Shown: piece after piece, positions 17,307-26,766 of the stretch
Numbering within the stretch: the stretch's first letter is position 1
How the letters are laid out: each line of letters begins with the position of its first letter
Source of the DNA: an uncultured Roseobacter sp.
GTDB taxonomy: Bacteria; Pseudomonadota; Alphaproteobacteria; Rhodobacterales; Rhodobacteraceae
Direction of reading: 5' to 3'
Assembly (NCBI RefSeq): GCF_947495025.1
Contig: NZ_CANLXG010000002.1
Span: 434,001 to 498,000, forward strand
Length of the DNA stretch: 64,000 nt
Program-made: the position numbers and the translations under genes
Notes under the pieces: generated by a model
What the model saw: the letters and a program-made list of their open reading frames with translations, nothing else
What the model was told of the DNA's origin: nothing
The model's database searches: none

Positions 17307-17809
17307 GTGACGACAAAATCTGTGTCGGCGCCATCGGCGGCGCTTATGGCGTGCGCGGCGAGCTGCGCGTCAAAAGCTTCTGCGCCGTACCCGAAGATAT
17401 CGAGACATACCGCCCGCTGACCTCAGAAGATGGCGCGCGCAGTTTTCATCTGGCGCTGGTGCGGCCCATCAAAAACGGCTTTGCTGCACGCATCGCTGAA
17501 GTCTCTTCCAAAGAAGAGGCTGACGCGCTGAAGGGCGAACGTCTCTATGCGCAGCGTGACCAGCTGCCATCATTGCCGGATGACGAATATTACCACGCCG
17601 ACCTTATCGGTATCGAAGTTTTTGACACAGGTGGCGTATTGCTTGGAACAGTAAAACTGGTGCAGGACCACGGTGCCGGCGATCTGCTGGAAATCCAGCG
17701 GCCCGGATCGTCTGAGACTGTTCTGCTGCCCTTTACGATTGCCGCAGTGCCCACCGTCGATCTCGGCGCAGGCCGCATTGTCGCCGATCCGCCCGACGGG
17801 CTTTTCTGA
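17303..17809 (+). CDS. rimM: 16S rRNA processing/ribosome maturation factor RimM
   Basis: 168 residues. N-terminal barrel starts [22 protein letters not shown]-terminal PRC-barrel domain from [16 protein letters not shown] to the end. Binds S19 and helps mature the 30S head. Overlaps trmD by 1 nt (stop/start). Confidence 0.97.
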   Translation: MSDDKICVGAIGGAYGVRGELRVKSFCAVPEDIETYRPLTSEDGARSFHLALVRPIKNGFAARIAEVSSKEEADALKGERLYAQRDQLPSLPDDEYYHADLIGIEVFDTGGVLLGTVKLVQDHGAGDLLEIQRPGSSETVLLPFTIAAVPTVDLGAGRIVADPPDGLF

Positions 17810-18606
17810 TGCCTGACACGCCGCGCAGCCACGGACGTAAAACCATCCGGCCAACGCTGACACCACGGTCGCTGATGGACGGCGGCGAGGAGCTTGCCGG
17901 TGTATGGCAGGCTCGGGTCGTTACGCTGTTCCCTGACGCATTTCCAGGCGTGCTGGGACAGTCGCTGACCGGTCGGGCGCTGCAGGAAGGCAAATGGCAG
18001 CTGCACACCCATGACCTGCGGGACTTTGGCATCGGCAGACATCGCAATGTCGATGACACCCCCGCAGGTGGCGGTGCCGGGATGGTTCTGCGGGCCGACG
18101 TGGTCGGCCCCGCACTGCAGGCAGCGCAGTCAAATGCCCGCGGCAGGTGGCCGGTTCTTTATATGTCTCCGCGCGGCAGACGCTTTGACCAGTCAATGGC
18201 GGGGGATCTTGCGCGCTGCGACGGGGTGACGGTTCTGTGCGGGCGTTTTGAAGGCGTTGATGAACGTGTGCTCGAGCACTTTGACGTCACTGAGGTGTCG
18301 TTGGGCGATTTCGTAATGACCGGCGGCGAACTGGCGGCTCAGGCGATGCTGGACGCCACCGTAAGGCTGCTGCCCGGGGTGCTTGGAAATGCAGAAAGCA
18401 CCGTGGATGAAAGCCACTCGAACGGTCTGCTGGAACACCCGCAATACACGAAACCGGCCAGCTGGGAAGGGCGCGATATCCCGCCCGTCCTTCTCTCCGG
18501 CAACCATGCCGAGATTGAAAAGTGGCGGCGCAACCAGTCCGAGTCGCTTACAAAGGTCAGACGCCCTGATCTCTGGGCCAAAAAGCGCAACAATCCCGGA
18601 AAATGA
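17809..18606 (+). CDS. trmD: tRNA (guanine-N1)-methyltransferase TrmD
   Basis: SPOUT-class enzyme making m1G37 in tRNAs to prevent frameshifting. 265 residues. Shows the trefoil-knot AdoMet motifs (YMSPRGRRFDQ, LCGRFEGVDERV, SLGDFVMTGGELAA) and the conserved LEHPQYTKPASWEG. Has an N-terminal extension of about 30 residues before the conserved VVTLFPDAFPG start; an internal start is possible but the annotated ATG overlaps rimM by 1 nt. Confidence 0.96.
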   Translation: MPDTPRSHGRKTIRPTLTPRSLMDGGEELAGVWQARVVTLFPDAFPGVLGQSLTGRALQEGKWQLHTHDLRDFGIGRHRNVDDTPAGGGAGMVLRADVVGPALQAAQSNARGRWPVLYMSPRGRRFDQSMAGDLARCDGVTVLCGRFEGVDERVLEHFDVTEVSLGDFVMTGGELAAQAMLDATVRLLPGVLGNAESTVDESHSNGLLEHPQYTKPASWEGRDIPPVLLSGNHAEIEKWRRNQSESLTKVRRPDLWAKKRNNPGK

Positions 18607-18728
18607 CTCTCATTGGCAACACATACGGTCACGACGCCCATATTCAGCCACGAAATACAGACAATTTGACAAAAACCTGACAGATTCAACCTCAATAGTA
18701 AGTCGCGAAAGACGACGGGAGAGGATCG

Positions 18729-18992
18729 ATGCTGAAGCTGCTCAATGCAATCGCCGGACAGGAAATGCAAACCACCGGACCCACTGAAAAGTACTCCCGC
18801 TTCGACCCGGGCCACAGGCGCGAACGGATCGTACGGAGCAAACCCGCCAAACCAGCACCCCGTGTGGCGAAAAAACCCGCACCCCAACAGGACCCGGGCG
18901 CTGACCTCATGGCGCAGCTTTATTGCGAAAGCTCCATCTCCACCTCTGTTCTGCGCAACGCACTGCCCAACCGCTTTGCCGGCGCGGGCTGA
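18729..18992 (+). CDS. Hypothetical small protein
   Basis: 87 residues, not recognised. Hydrophilic, basic middle region (HRRERIVRSKPAKPAPRVAKKPAPQQD) and a C-terminal DLMAQLYCESSISTSVLRNALPNRF. Preceded by AGGATCG and, 58 bp upstream, by a TTGACA promoter-like hexamer at 18666-18671. Followed by an intrinsic terminator, so it may be its own small unit. Confidence 0.6.
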   Translation: MLKLLNAIAGQEMQTTGPTEKYSRFDPGHRRERIVRSKPAKPAPRVAKKPAPQQDPGADLMAQLYCESSISTSVLRNALPNRFAGAG

Positions 18993-19066
18993 CCTGTGAC
19001 GGATTACCTGCGCTTATCGCCTGCTGCGGGCTTGATCCTGAACTGATTTCCTCCTAGAACGCGCGA

Positions 19067-19103
19067 GACCGGAATCGCCTGTGCGGCTCCGGTCCGTTTT
19101 CTT
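19067..19103 (+). terminator. Intrinsic terminator / attenuator before rplS
   Basis: Arms GACCGGA (19067-19073) and TCCGGTC (19088-19094) with an inner GCC/GGC pairing, followed by CGTTTTCTT. It is 75 bp after the hypothetical gene and 135 bp before rplS. Confidence 0.7.
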
Positions 19104-19200
19104 ATGGGAAACGTGAACCAAGGAATGATGTTTGAATTCTCCCGGCGGGCGCAGCATGCCGACCCGATTACAGACCGGAAGCTCTGAAACGCGCAAAACT

Positions 19201-19217
19201 TCGTGGACCAACCACGA
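19201..19217 (+). promoter_or_regulatory. Hairpin in the rplS leader
   Basis: TCGTGG-ACCAA-CCACGA, a 6-bp stem with a 5-nt loop, ending about 7 nt before the AGGAG ribosome site of rplS. Ribosomal-protein leaders are often autoregulated; this is only a candidate. Confidence 0.35.
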
Positions 19218-19237
19218 GCAGTATAGGAGACGATCAG

Positions 19238-19621
19238 ATGGATCTGATTGCACAGCTTGAAGCGGAACAGATCGCCGCTCTGGGAAAAGACATTCCCGAT
19301 TTCCGCGCCGGTGACACCGTCCGCGTCGGTTTTAAAGTTACCGAAGGCACACGTACCCGTGTGCAGAACTACGAAGGCGTCTGCATCGCGCGCAACAACG
19401 GCCACGGCATCGCCGGCTCGTTCACCGTGCGCAAGATTTCCTTCGGTGAAGGCGTGGAACGCGTGTTCCCCCTGCACTCGACAAACATCGACAGCATTAC
19501 AGTTGTCCGCCGTGGCCGTGTTCGCCGCGCGAAACTGTACTATCTGCGCAGCCGCCGCGGTAAGTCCGCGCGTATCGCCGAGAACAGCAACTACAAGCCC
19601 CGCCCGGGCGCCAGCGCATAA
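19238..19621 (+). CDS. rplS: 50S ribosomal protein L19
   Basis: 127 residues; typical start [30 protein letters not shown] and conserved [26 protein letters not shown]. Sits at the 30S-50S interface. Preceded by a roughly 135-nt leader after a terminator, followed 11 bp later by rpmE. Confidence 0.98.
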   Translation: MDLIAQLEAEQIAALGKDIPDFRAGDTVRVGFKVTEGTRTRVQNYEGVCIARNNGHGIAGSFTVRKISFGEGVERVFPLHSTNIDSITVVRRGRVRRAKLYYLRSRRGKSARIAENSNYKPRPGASA

Positions 19622-19632
19622 GGATCTGACCG

Positions 19633-19854
19633 ATGAAAGCAGATACACACCCAGATTATCACATCATCGACGTCAAAATGACCGATGGCACCGTGGTACA
19701 GATGAAATCCACATGGGGCGCCGAAGGCGACCAGCTTTCGCTGGACATTGACCCGTCTGTGCACCCCGCGTGGACAGGTGGTTCGTCGCGTCTGATGGAC
19801 ACCGGCGGTCGCGTTTCCAAGTTCAAGAACAAATACGCAGGTCTGGGTTTCTGA
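19633..19854 (+). CDS. rpmE: 50S ribosomal protein L31
   Basis: 73 residues, L31 core with [17 protein letters not shown] and the C-terminal [12 protein letters not shown]. It has no CXXC zinc motif: the cysteines are absent, so this is a zinc-independent (C-minus) form. Ends the rplS-rpmE unit at a strong terminator. Confidence 0.95.
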   Translation: MKADTHPDYHIIDVKMTDGTVVQMKSTWGAEGDQLSLDIDPSVHPAWTGGSSRLMDTGGRVSKFKNKYAGLGF

Positions 19855-19879
19855 ACCCTTTACCGCTTTACAGATCAAG

Positions 19880-19906
19880 GGGCCGTCTTCCGGGACGGCC
19901 CTTTTT
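19880..19906 (+). terminator. Intrinsic terminator after rpmE
   Basis: 8-bp stem GGGCCGTC/GACGGCCC with a 6-nt loop followed by TTTTT; 25 bp downstream of the rpmE stop. Confidence 0.9.
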
Positions 19907-20286
19907 GTTTGCGCTGACCGCTTTCCGGCGACCCGTCAGCCGCAAATGCCCCCCGTTTCTGGAGCGCGTGGAAACACCCGCGGACGAAGATATCTGCGGC
20001 CTGCAACAGATGTCTGGCAAACGCCGGTCACGGTGCAATCATCCCCTCTGTGCAACGCAGCCAGAAACACTTGCACGGGGCCCGGGCCACCGCTCTCGCA
20101 GCAGGGGCCGTCCAGCAGCCTTCCGATAACCGCATCACTCAGAGCCCGGTTTTCACACCGGCTCTATCTGCCGCCACCGGGGCAATAAAACCGCACAACG
20201 AACCGGCAATGCGCGGAGCCGGGCCGCAAGCATCACATGTGGCCCTGCCAAGACAACGCATGACGGACAATTGCCTTTGTAACTGC
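19907..20286. other. 380-bp stretch without a convincing gene
   Basis: Lies between the rpmE terminator and the 3' end of a convergent methyltransferase gene. I see no ORF with family resemblance or a good ribosome site. One imperfect stem-loop, GAGC(C)CGGT/ACCGGCTC, is present around 20135-20157 without a T-run. Confidence 0.5.
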
Positions 20287-21063
20287 CTAAATCCTGACGG
20301 CGCTCATTCTGAAGTACGTCAGTGAAAAGAAGAACCGCCCCCGGCGAGCGAGATCCACCTGTTCATCGAACCACGCCTGTGTCTCATGCGCGGGCATATG
20401 ACCGTTTTCAGAAGCATAGCGTGACATCAGGTGCATCAGCATAAATGCGATGCCATCCGGCCGCATCGTCACGTCGCAGAAAGTGAAAGGCTCAATTTCT
20501 GCTGCGGCAAAACCTCCGTACCGCATGAGTTCGGGCCACCGGGCGGCAACGCGCGCCTCGGCATAGTGATGATCCCAGGCCGCCTGGACACGTTGCATAC
20601 GCTCTTCGTTTTCCGAGAACCAGTCCAGGGTGGCGCACCCGGTATCGACCGCAACAAACCTGCCACCGGGGCAAAGAACCCTGTGCACTTCGCGCACTGC
20701 TGATGGAATGTCCGACAGATATTCAAGCACCTGAACAGCGACGGCCTTGCCGGCCGCGCCATCCTTGAGCGGCAGCGCATCGGCGCGCCCGTCGCAAATC
20801 TTCACCGACGGGTATTCAGCAGAGCGTGCCTGGGCCAGCGCGCGCATATCTGCGCTGGGATCAACCCCGATCACGTGTCCCGTTTTCCCGACGGCACGCG
20901 CGATCTGTTCGGTCAGCAGTCCGTTGCCACAACCGATATCAACCACCGTATCACCCTCGCAAAGGTGAAGAGCGTCAAAGGCTTTACGTCTGCGACGGCT
21001 CGCATCGCCTCCCTGATAGGCAGTTTCGAGCAGCTTTGTTGTTTCTTTACCGAACTTCAGCAT
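20287..21063 (-). CDS. Class I SAM-dependent methyltransferase (UbiE-like fold)
   Basis: 258 residues. AdoMet-binding motif I VVDIGCGNGLLTEQIA, acidic end of strand 2 GVDPSADM, motif II CDGRADALPLKDGAAGKAVAVQVLEYL and post-II RVLCPGGRFV. Substrate cannot be told; the fold resembles quinone or small-molecule methyltransferases. Divergent from mipZ with a 293-bp spacer. Confidence 0.85.
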   Translation of the reverse strand: MLKFGKETTKLLETAYQGGDASRRRRKAFDALHLCEGDTVVDIGCGNGLLTEQIARAVGKTGHVIGVDPSADMRALAQARSAEYPSVKICDGRADALPLKDGAAGKAVAVQVLEYLSDIPSAVREVHRVLCPGGRFVAVDTGCATLDWFSENEERMQRVQAAWDHHYAEARVAARWPELMRYGGFAAAEIEPFTFCDVTMRPDGIAFMLMHLMSRYASENGHMPAHETQAWFDEQVDLARRGRFFFSLTYFRMSAVRI

Positions 21064-21356
21064 GTCTTCAGCCTACCGCAAAATCGCGCCGGTCAGCATC
21101 TGCACCTGCACAAAGCCAGTACCTGCCGCGGTCCCCCGACAGAGTACGCATTGCTGCACGCTGTGTCACGTCACGGCAAAAACCGCCTGGCGCGGCACGT
21201 GCCACCAGCGAACCTGTGACGGGGAAGCCGCGGCGGCTGTTTTCCCGCATATCAGAGACGAATTCAGCGCCACGACCGCTTCCCAAACCCAGGCGTCCAA
21301 CTTATAGTCCGCGCTCACAACGGCCGCACAAAGCGACGGGACAAAGGATCGGGCAT

Positions 21357-22166
21357 ATGGCGCATATCATCGTCGTCGGAAACGAAAAGGGTGGCGCGGG
21401 AAAATCAACCGTTTCCATGCATGTGGCAACAGCCCTCGCGAGGATGGGGCACAAAGTCAGCGCACTTGATCTGGACCTGCGGCAGCGCACTTTCGGGCGT
21501 TATTCAGAAAACCGCGCCGCATTTCTGAAAAAGGCGGGGCTGTCTCTGGCCAGTGCGCACGTGCATGACCTTCCGGAAATCTCTACGTCAGCTCTGAAAC
21601 CGGGGGAAAACATCTATGACCACCGGCTTTCCGCCGCGGTGGCCGATCTTGAACCCAACAACGATTTTATCCTGATTGACTGTCCCGGCTCGCACACACG
21701 CCTCAGCCAGGTAGCGCACAGCCTGGCGGATACACTGATCACGCCGCTGAATGACAGTTTCGTCGACTTTGATCTGCTTGCGCGGACGGATGCGACGGGT
21801 GAGGAAATCCTTGGCCCGTCGGTCTATTCCGAAATGGTCTGGAACGCACGACAACTGCGGGCACAGGCCGGTCTGACCCCGATTGACTGGATCGTAGTCC
21901 GGAACCGGATGGGCGCACAGCGCATGGTCAACAAAGAAAAAATGGAACGTGCGATCAATAATCTGAGCAAGCGGATCGGTTTTCGTATTGCCCCCGGTTT
22001 TTCTGAGCGGGTCGTGTTCCGCGAGCTTTTCCCACGCGGGCTGACACTGCTGGACCTCAAGGATATCGGCGTCAAACAGCTGAACATTTCGAACGTGGCC
22101 GCGCGGCAGGAACTGCGTGATCTTGTCAAGGCTCTGAATCTGCCGGGCGTTACTGTCGACTTCTGA
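21357..22166 (+). CDS. mipZ: Division-plane positioning ATPase MipZ
   Basis: ParA/MinD-superfamily ATPase that forms a gradient from the poles and inhibits FtsZ, placing the septum at midcell in alphaproteobacteria lacking Min. 269 residues: deviant Walker A GNEKGGAGKST at residues 8-18, LDLDLRQRTFGRYSENR, LIDCPGSHT (Walker B region) and the diagnostic TPLNDSFVDFDLL; the C-terminal RNRMG and GFSERVVFRELFPRGLTLLDL match Caulobacter MipZ as I remember it. Start is ATG 21357; the frame is open upstream but that part is intergenic. The 3' end overlaps the convergent transporter gene by 17 nt. Confidence 0.95.
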   Translation: MAHIIVVGNEKGGAGKSTVSMHVATALARMGHKVSALDLDLRQRTFGRYSENRAAFLKKAGLSLASAHVHDLPEISTSALKPGENIYDHRLSAAVADLEPNNDFILIDCPGSHTRLSQVAHSLADTLITPLNDSFVDFDLLARTDATGEEILGPSVYSEMVWNARQLRAQAGLTPIDWIVVRNRMGAQRMVNKEKMERAINNLSKRIGFRIAPGFSERVVFRELFPRGLTLLDLKDIGVKQLNISNVAARQELRDLVKALNLPGVTVDF

Positions 22167-23022
22167 TCTGCCGGCGCATCAGCATCCGGAAATTAGAAAC
22201 AGACAGCGCGCCCACAACGACCGCGCCACCGACCAGTGTCCACTGACCCGGGTGCTCATTGACCACAGCCCAGACCAGCAGGGGTGCCAGAACGCTCTCC
22301 AGAAGAACCAGAAGGCCGACCTCGGGCGATGAAATGAAACGCGGACCGATCGCCAGCAGAACCGAACTGCCCAGAATGAAAATCCCGTGGGCCAGCACCA
22401 GCGGCACCTGACCTGCAGGCACTGATAACGGGGCCGTAAACGGCAGGATCAGCATCGCGGCAACGACATAGCCCATGGCGGCGCCAGGCACCATTGAGAC
22501 GTGACGCACGCGCCGCGCCGCCGTCAGACCCGCAGCAAAGAGGGCCGCAACGCACAGCGCAAGCAGATCACCCGAAAGGGCAGCGTTTTCGTTCTCTCCG
22601 GATCCGGCAGCAATAATCCCAAGGCCAGCCGCGACCGAAAGGATGGTCATTACCATCGCAGGACGGATCGGCTCGGCCAGAAAAACCCGGCTGAAGAGGG
22701 CCGCGAACACCGGGAGGGCCGCAATGATAAAGACAACATTGGCCACCGACGTCAGGCTGACTGCCAGCACGAAAAGCACACCACTGCCGCCGATCCCGAC
22801 CATGTAGATGACACCGCAGGCACCTGTATTCAGCACAGCTCTGAAAGGTGTCGTGCCGCGCCACAGCAAAATGCCCAGACCACTTACGCCACCGGCCAGA
22901 AACAACCGCCAGAACGCAATCGTGAGCGGTTCGGCTGTGATGAGACGCACAAACAGTGCGTCCGGTACGACCAGAAGAACACCGGCGAGCGTAATCAGAA
23001 GTCCTTTGATCTGGTCAGTCAT
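22150..23022 (-). CDS. EamA/DMT-superfamily transporter
   Basis: 290 residues with ten membrane helices in two EamA repeats; start MTDQIKGLLITLAGVLLVVPDALFVRL. Substrate unknown. Located 26 bp downstream of a MarR-family gene on the same strand, so MarR may control it together with itself. Confidence 0.88.
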   Translation of the reverse strand: MTDQIKGLLITLAGVLLVVPDALFVRLITAEPLTIAFWRLFLAGGVSGLGILLWRGTTPFRAVLNTGACGVIYMVGIGGSGVLFVLAVSLTSVANVVFIIAALPVFAALFSRVFLAEPIRPAMVMTILSVAAGLGIIAAGSGENENAALSGDLLALCVAALFAAGLTAARRVRHVSMVPGAAMGYVVAAMLILPFTAPLSVPAGQVPLVLAHGIFILGSSVLLAIGPRFISSPEVGLLVLLESVLAPLLVWAVVNEHPGQWTLVGGAVVVGALSVSNFRMLMRRQIRSRQ

Positions 23023-23048
23023 GCGTCATGGGTGACCTGAATTGCCGT

Positions 23049-23501
23049 TCAGGTAAAGGGACCGCCGTCGCTGCCGCCCAGCTTTCTGAGCGCGGTGCGC
23101 AGAACCTCCAGTTCCTGCGGCGACAACTGCGCGTTCAGTGCATCATCGTAATCGGCCGCGATACCACGCAGTTCATTGAACACGGACCGGCCGCGCGGCG
23201 TGAGATCAAGATGTTCGACCCGCCGGTCTTTTTCGTCCCTGTTTCGGGTGATGTACCGTTTTTCGGCAAGCCGGTGCACGGCCCGGCTGATCTTGGTTTT
23301 ATGCGTTTGCGCGGCTGTTCCGATAGCACCGGCCGTCATTGACCCGTAAAGACCAAGGTGAAACAGCACCCGCCATTCCGTCCGCAACAGACCATAGCGG
23401 TCCTTGTAAACCTGATGGAACTCCAGACTGCTGCGTTCTGCCGCCTGGGTCAGCAGATATGGCAGGAAAGCCTGAAGGTCGAAGGTACTGTCAGAGGGCA
23501 T
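23049..23501 (-). CDS. MarR-family transcriptional regulator
   Basis: 150 residues from the chosen ATG at 23501 (MPSDSTFDLQAFLPYLL); an ATG at 23552 would add 17 residues with no family resemblance. Winged helix: TEWRVLFHLGLYGSMTAGAIG, recognition helix THKTKISRAVHRLAEKRYI, wing RDEKDRRVEHLDLTPRG. With the shorter start, the dyad GTTG-N6-CAAC at 23518-23531 lies immediately upstream and could be an autoregulatory operator. Likely operon with the DMT exporter. Confidence 0.9.
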   Translation of the reverse strand: MPSDSTFDLQAFLPYLLTQAAERSSLEFHQVYKDRYGLLRTEWRVLFHLGLYGSMTAGAIGTAAQTHKTKISRAVHRLAEKRYITRNRDEKDRRVEHLDLTPRGRSVFNELRGIAADYDDALNAQLSPQELEVLRTALRKLGGSDGGPFT

Positions 23502-23660
23502 GGGACGATCCCGGTTTGTTGCACTTACAACTTTTAAGGACCGGGGCGCCATATTGCAAAGAGACTTCCGGGATCAGAGCGCAGTAAAAACTTGTGAAAC
23601 GGCGCCCGCCGGCTAGATATCGGGACAGGCCAGGCCCGGACGCACAAAGGAAAGACCAAT

Positions 23661-23783
23661 ATGTCAGATGCAATGATTGACCTGCTGTTCTGGATCGTCG
23701 TTTTTGTTGCACTGTTTTTCCTGTTTCGCCGGATGCAGGCCGCAAAAAAGAACAAGAACAAGGACCGGGATCAGAACGACTGA
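23661..23783 (+). CDS. 40-residue single-helix membrane protein
   Basis: Short ORF: MSDAMIDLLFWIVVFVALFFLFRRMQ followed by a strongly charged tail (KKNKNKDRDQND). One helix at residues about 6-22. A GGAAAG sequence sits 8 bases before the ATG. Followed 15 bp later by another small membrane protein. Function unknown; coding status inferred from helix plus basic tail and the ribosome site. Confidence 0.6.
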   Translation: MSDAMIDLLFWIVVFVALFFLFRRMQAAKKNKNKDRDQND

Positions 23784-23798
23784 ACCGGCAAAGATACG

Positions 23799-24044
23799 AT
23801 GGCGTCGCACGACAACAGACCATCCCAGAGCACCAACCGTTTTGGCCCTTCACGCGGTGATCTCATATTCCGTGCCTGTTTCGCCGTCGCCGGGCTGGCG
23901 TTGACTGCGGGTGCGCTTTTGTGGCGCGGATTGCCACATGGCCCCGGTGGCTGGGAAGCAATCATTATTTCCTTAGTCTTTTTCGCGGGCACCCGGGGCT
24001 GGAGTGTGCGCCGCCTTGTGCGGGGCGATTATCCCCGGAGCTGA
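23799..24044 (+). CDS. Hypothetical two-helix membrane protein
   Basis: 81 residues: hydrophilic N-terminal 20, helix about 24-43 (LIFRACFAVAGLALTAGALLW) and helix about 52-67, basic tail (RRLVRGDYPRS). Probably co-transcribed with the preceding 40-residue ORF. Not recognised. Confidence 0.6.
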   Translation: MASHDNRPSQSTNRFGPSRGDLIFRACFAVAGLALTAGALLWRGLPHGPGGWEAIIISLVFFAGTRGWSVRRLVRGDYPRS

Positions 24045-24059
24045 CCACCTGCACTGGTG

Positions 24060-24446
24060 CTAACCCGCGGCCCAGACCTCGACCTCGACCAGAAATTCCG
24101 GCCGGGTAAAGCCGGAAACGATGAGCAGAGTTGACGTGGGAAGCACAGGAGCACCGGACAGGAAACTGTCGCGTGCCTGCATGTAACCTGCCATATGATC
24201 CCGGTCGGTGACATAGGCAGTGACATGGCAGACGTTATGAGCCGTCATCCCTGCTTCCGCCAGTATCGCCGAAATGTTTGCGAAACAGATCCCGGCCTGA
24301 CCCAGCGCATCAGCCGGGACACTGCCATCACCAGCAATCCCCAGCTGGCCAGCGGTGCGGACCCACCGGCACCCTGGCGGTATTTCGACGCCATGCGAAT
24401 AACGGGCCACGGGTGGCGCAATACTGGCGGGTTGCAAAGATTTCAC
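24060..24446 (-). CDS. Rid/YjgF-family protein
   Basis: 128 residues of the RidA/YER057c/UK114 fold: RTAGQLGIAGDGSVP, QAGICFANISAILAEAGMTAHNVCHVTAYVTD and LVEVEVWAAG at the end. RidA deaminates reactive enamine/imine intermediates through an arginine at the PARS-like position; here the corresponding stretch reads PTSTLL, so the catalytic arginine appears to be missing and deaminase activity is doubtful. Convergent with the small membrane genes. Confidence 0.88.
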   Translation of the reverse strand: MKSLQPASIAPPVARYSHGVEIPPGCRWVRTAGQLGIAGDGSVPADALGQAGICFANISAILAEAGMTAHNVCHVTAYVTDRDHMAGYMQARDSFLSGAPVLPTSTLLIVSGFTRPEFLVEVEVWAAG

Positions 24447-25026
24447 AGCTTCTCTCTCATTTTTCTGGCCTGTCGCAATGCCGCGAAAACGTGTTCAGTG
24501 TCCCAGCCATTGATCCGCCTGTTCTCTGTCCGGCACAAGCACCAGATTCGGTTTTGGTCAAATCTGTGCAATAGTTTCCCGGTGGATTTCAGAATTTTTT
24601 ACACCACCCGGATTTTTTACCGTCTCAGACTCTGCGGTCCTGCCCGGTTCTGAGCACTGAAAGGTCATCCTTGCCCATGCAGATGAGCCTGCACTGATCA
24701 AGGTCTGCCAGCGACACTGACGGCCTGAATTGCGTCATTGGGCCAACAAAATCGCCCGGTCAGCCGGTTATTCGAGCCCGGTGAAAAGCACCTGGCCAAC
24801 CAGAGATGCAAAAAACGGCCGAGACGGTGGGGGACATTCGGCTCCGCCCGACCGGGCCGGCACAAAACCGCTGCAGAAGATGGGGTTGACGCCAGACACC
24901 TGAGTGTTTGAAACTCACCGCGTTCCCCGGAAGGGGCCGCTCAACAGCAGAAAAACTGCATCACCAGACCGGGAAAATATCCGGCACCCGCGCAGCCAGC
25001 CGCTGCGCACAACAGAGAGGAAGAAC
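24447..25026. other. 580-bp upstream region of the orphan solute-binding protein gene
   Basis: No convincing gene. It contains an AT-rich segment with a near-duplicated ATTTTTTAC (about 24594 and 24613). The open frame that continues upstream from the solute-binding gene to 24904 shows no signal peptide or family similarity. Confidence 0.5.
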
Positions 25027-26685
25027 ATGACATTTTTCACCCGCACCGGTAAGCCGTTGCCGCAGTCCATCGTGGACTCTGCATCGAAGGTTGGCGACGA
25101 CGCTGTGAACCGCCGCGAATTTCTGGCCCTGGCCAGTGCCTTCGGCGCAACCGCGGCGACCGCCTATTCGATGATCGGCATGGCTGCCCCCGCACAGGCG
25201 GCAGGTCACAAGATGGGCGGCACAGTCCGCATCCAGCAGGAAGTCCGCGCGCTCAAGGATCCGCGCACCTATGACTGGAGCCAGATTGCAAACTTCAGCC
25301 GCGGATGGCTGGAATACCTCGTTCACTATGAAAACGACGGCACCTTTACCGGCAAACTGCTGGAAAGCTGGGAAATCAGTGACGACGCGACGGTCTACAC
25401 CCTGAACGTTCGTAAGGGCGTGAAGTGGAACGACGGCAGCGATTTCACTGCCGAGGACGTCGCCCGCAACATCGCCGGCTGGTGCGACAAGGCTGTTGAG
25501 GGTAACTCGATGGCTGGCCGTTTTGCGACGCTGATCGACGCTGATACTGAAAAAGCAATCGACGGCGCGATTGAAGTTGTCGACAGCCACACCGTTCGCC
25601 TGAACCTGCCGGCCCCCGACATCTCGCTCATCCCTGGCATGGCGGATTATCCGGCGGCCATCGTGCCGGCCTCCTACACGCCGGAAACGGCGCTGAGCAA
25701 TCCGGTCGGCACCGGCCCTTATCTGCCTGAATCCATGGAAGTCGGCGTCAAGGGTGTGCTGGTTCGTAACGAGAACCACACGTGGTGGAATGAAGGCAAC
25801 GGCGCCTATATGGACCGTGTCGAATACATCGACTATGGCACCGACCCGTCGGCCTTTGTTGCTGCGGCCGAGGCCGAAGAGATCGACATGACATACTCCA
25901 TCGAAGGTGACTTCATCGACATCTTCGACACGCTGGACGGCTGGCAGAACAACTCTGTTGTCACGGCGGCGACTATCGTGATCCGGCCGAACCAGCTGGC
26001 CGAAGTCGATGGCATGCAGCCCTACGCGGACAAGCGTGTGCGTCAGGCGATTTCTATGGCTGTCGACAATGCGGTTCTGCTGGAACTTGGCTATGCCGGT
26101 CGCGGCGAGGTGGCAGAAAACCACCATGTCGGCCCGATGCACCCCGAGTATGCGGCATTGCCCGAGCGCAAGGTTGACCCTGCCGCAGCCAAAGCCCTGA
26201 TGGAAGAGGCTGGCATGGGCGACTTTGAGCACGAGCTCATCTCTATCGACGACGCGTGGCGCAAGGATACAACCGATGCTGTTGCAGCTCAGCTGCGCGA
26301 CGCCGGCATCAAAGTCAAAAGGACAATTCTGCCCGGTTCGACTTTCTGGAACGACTGGTCCAAGTATCCGTTCTCCTCGACCAACTGGAACCACCGCCCT
26401 CTGGGCGTGCAGGTCTGGGCCCTTGCCTACCGTTCGGGTGAAGCCTGGAACGAGTTCGGCTGGGCAAACGAAGAGTTCGACGGCATTCTGTCAGAAGCAC
26501 TGGCCACCCCGGATGTTGAGGCGCGCCGCGCACTGATGATGAAGGGTCAGGCCATTGTTCAGGACGAAGGCGTGACACTCCAGCCATACTGGCGTTCTCT
26601 CTACAACCACACCCGCGAGGGTCTGGTCGGTGGCGAGCACCATATTTCCTTTGAGATCCGTCCGGAGCAGATTGCCTGGACATGA
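25027..26685 (+). CDS. ABC transporter substrate-binding protein, family 5, Tat-exported
   Basis: 552-residue periplasmic peptide/nickel/oligosaccharide-type binding protein (SBP_bac_5). It carries a twin-arginine signal ([21 protein letters not shown], cleavage after QAA near residue 59). Core signatures: [36 protein letters not shown] and [21 protein letters not shown]. Start ATG 25027 follows GAGGAAG. No permease or ATPase gene flanks it, so it is an orphan binding protein. Terminator immediately follows. Confidence 0.92.
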   Translation: MTFFTRTGKPLPQSIVDSASKVGDDAVNRREFLALASAFGATAATAYSMIGMAAPAQAAGHKMGGTVRIQQEVRALKDPRTYDWSQIANFSRGWLEYLVHYENDGTFTGKLLESWEISDDATVYTLNVRKGVKWNDGSDFTAEDVARNIAGWCDKAVEGNSMAGRFATLIDADTEKAIDGAIEVVDSHTVRLNLPAPDISLIPGMADYPAAIVPASYTPETALSNPVGTGPYLPESMEVGVKGVLVRNENHTWWNEGNGAYMDRVEYIDYGTDPSAFVAAAEAEEIDMTYSIEGDFIDIFDTLDGWQNNSVVTAATIVIRPNQLAEVDGMQPYADKRVRQAISMAVDNAVLLELGYAGRGEVAENHHVGPMHPEYAALPERKVDPAAAKALMEEAGMGDFEHELISIDDAWRKDTTDAVAAQLRDAGIKVKRTILPGSTFWNDWSKYPFSSTNWNHRPLGVQVWALAYRSGEAWNEFGWANEEFDGILSEALATPDVEARRALMMKGQAIVQDEGVTLQPYWRSLYNHTREGLVGGEHHISFEIRPEQIAWT

Positions 26686-26704
26686 TCTGATACATGCAGA
26701 GACA

Positions 26705-26731
26705 GGGCCGCGCACTGCGCGGCCCTTTTTT
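26705..26731 (+). terminator. Intrinsic terminator after the solute-binding gene
   Basis: 9-bp stem GGGCCGCGC/GCGCGGCCC, loop ACT, followed by TTTTTT. Confidence 0.92.
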
Positions 26732-26766
26732 GTGCGCAACGGCAACACCGCGGAAAAGGAGCCGAT

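Noticed and set aside
20050..20325. 91-codon plus-strand ORF between rpmE and the methyltransferase
   Set aside because: No ribosome site, runs into the convergent gene, and no recognisable composition or motif.
24961..26394. 477-codon open frame antisense to the solute-binding protein gene
   Set aside because: Long only because of GC-rich codon bias in the real gene; no motifs, no ribosome site, and the opposite strand encodes a clear Tat-exported binding protein.
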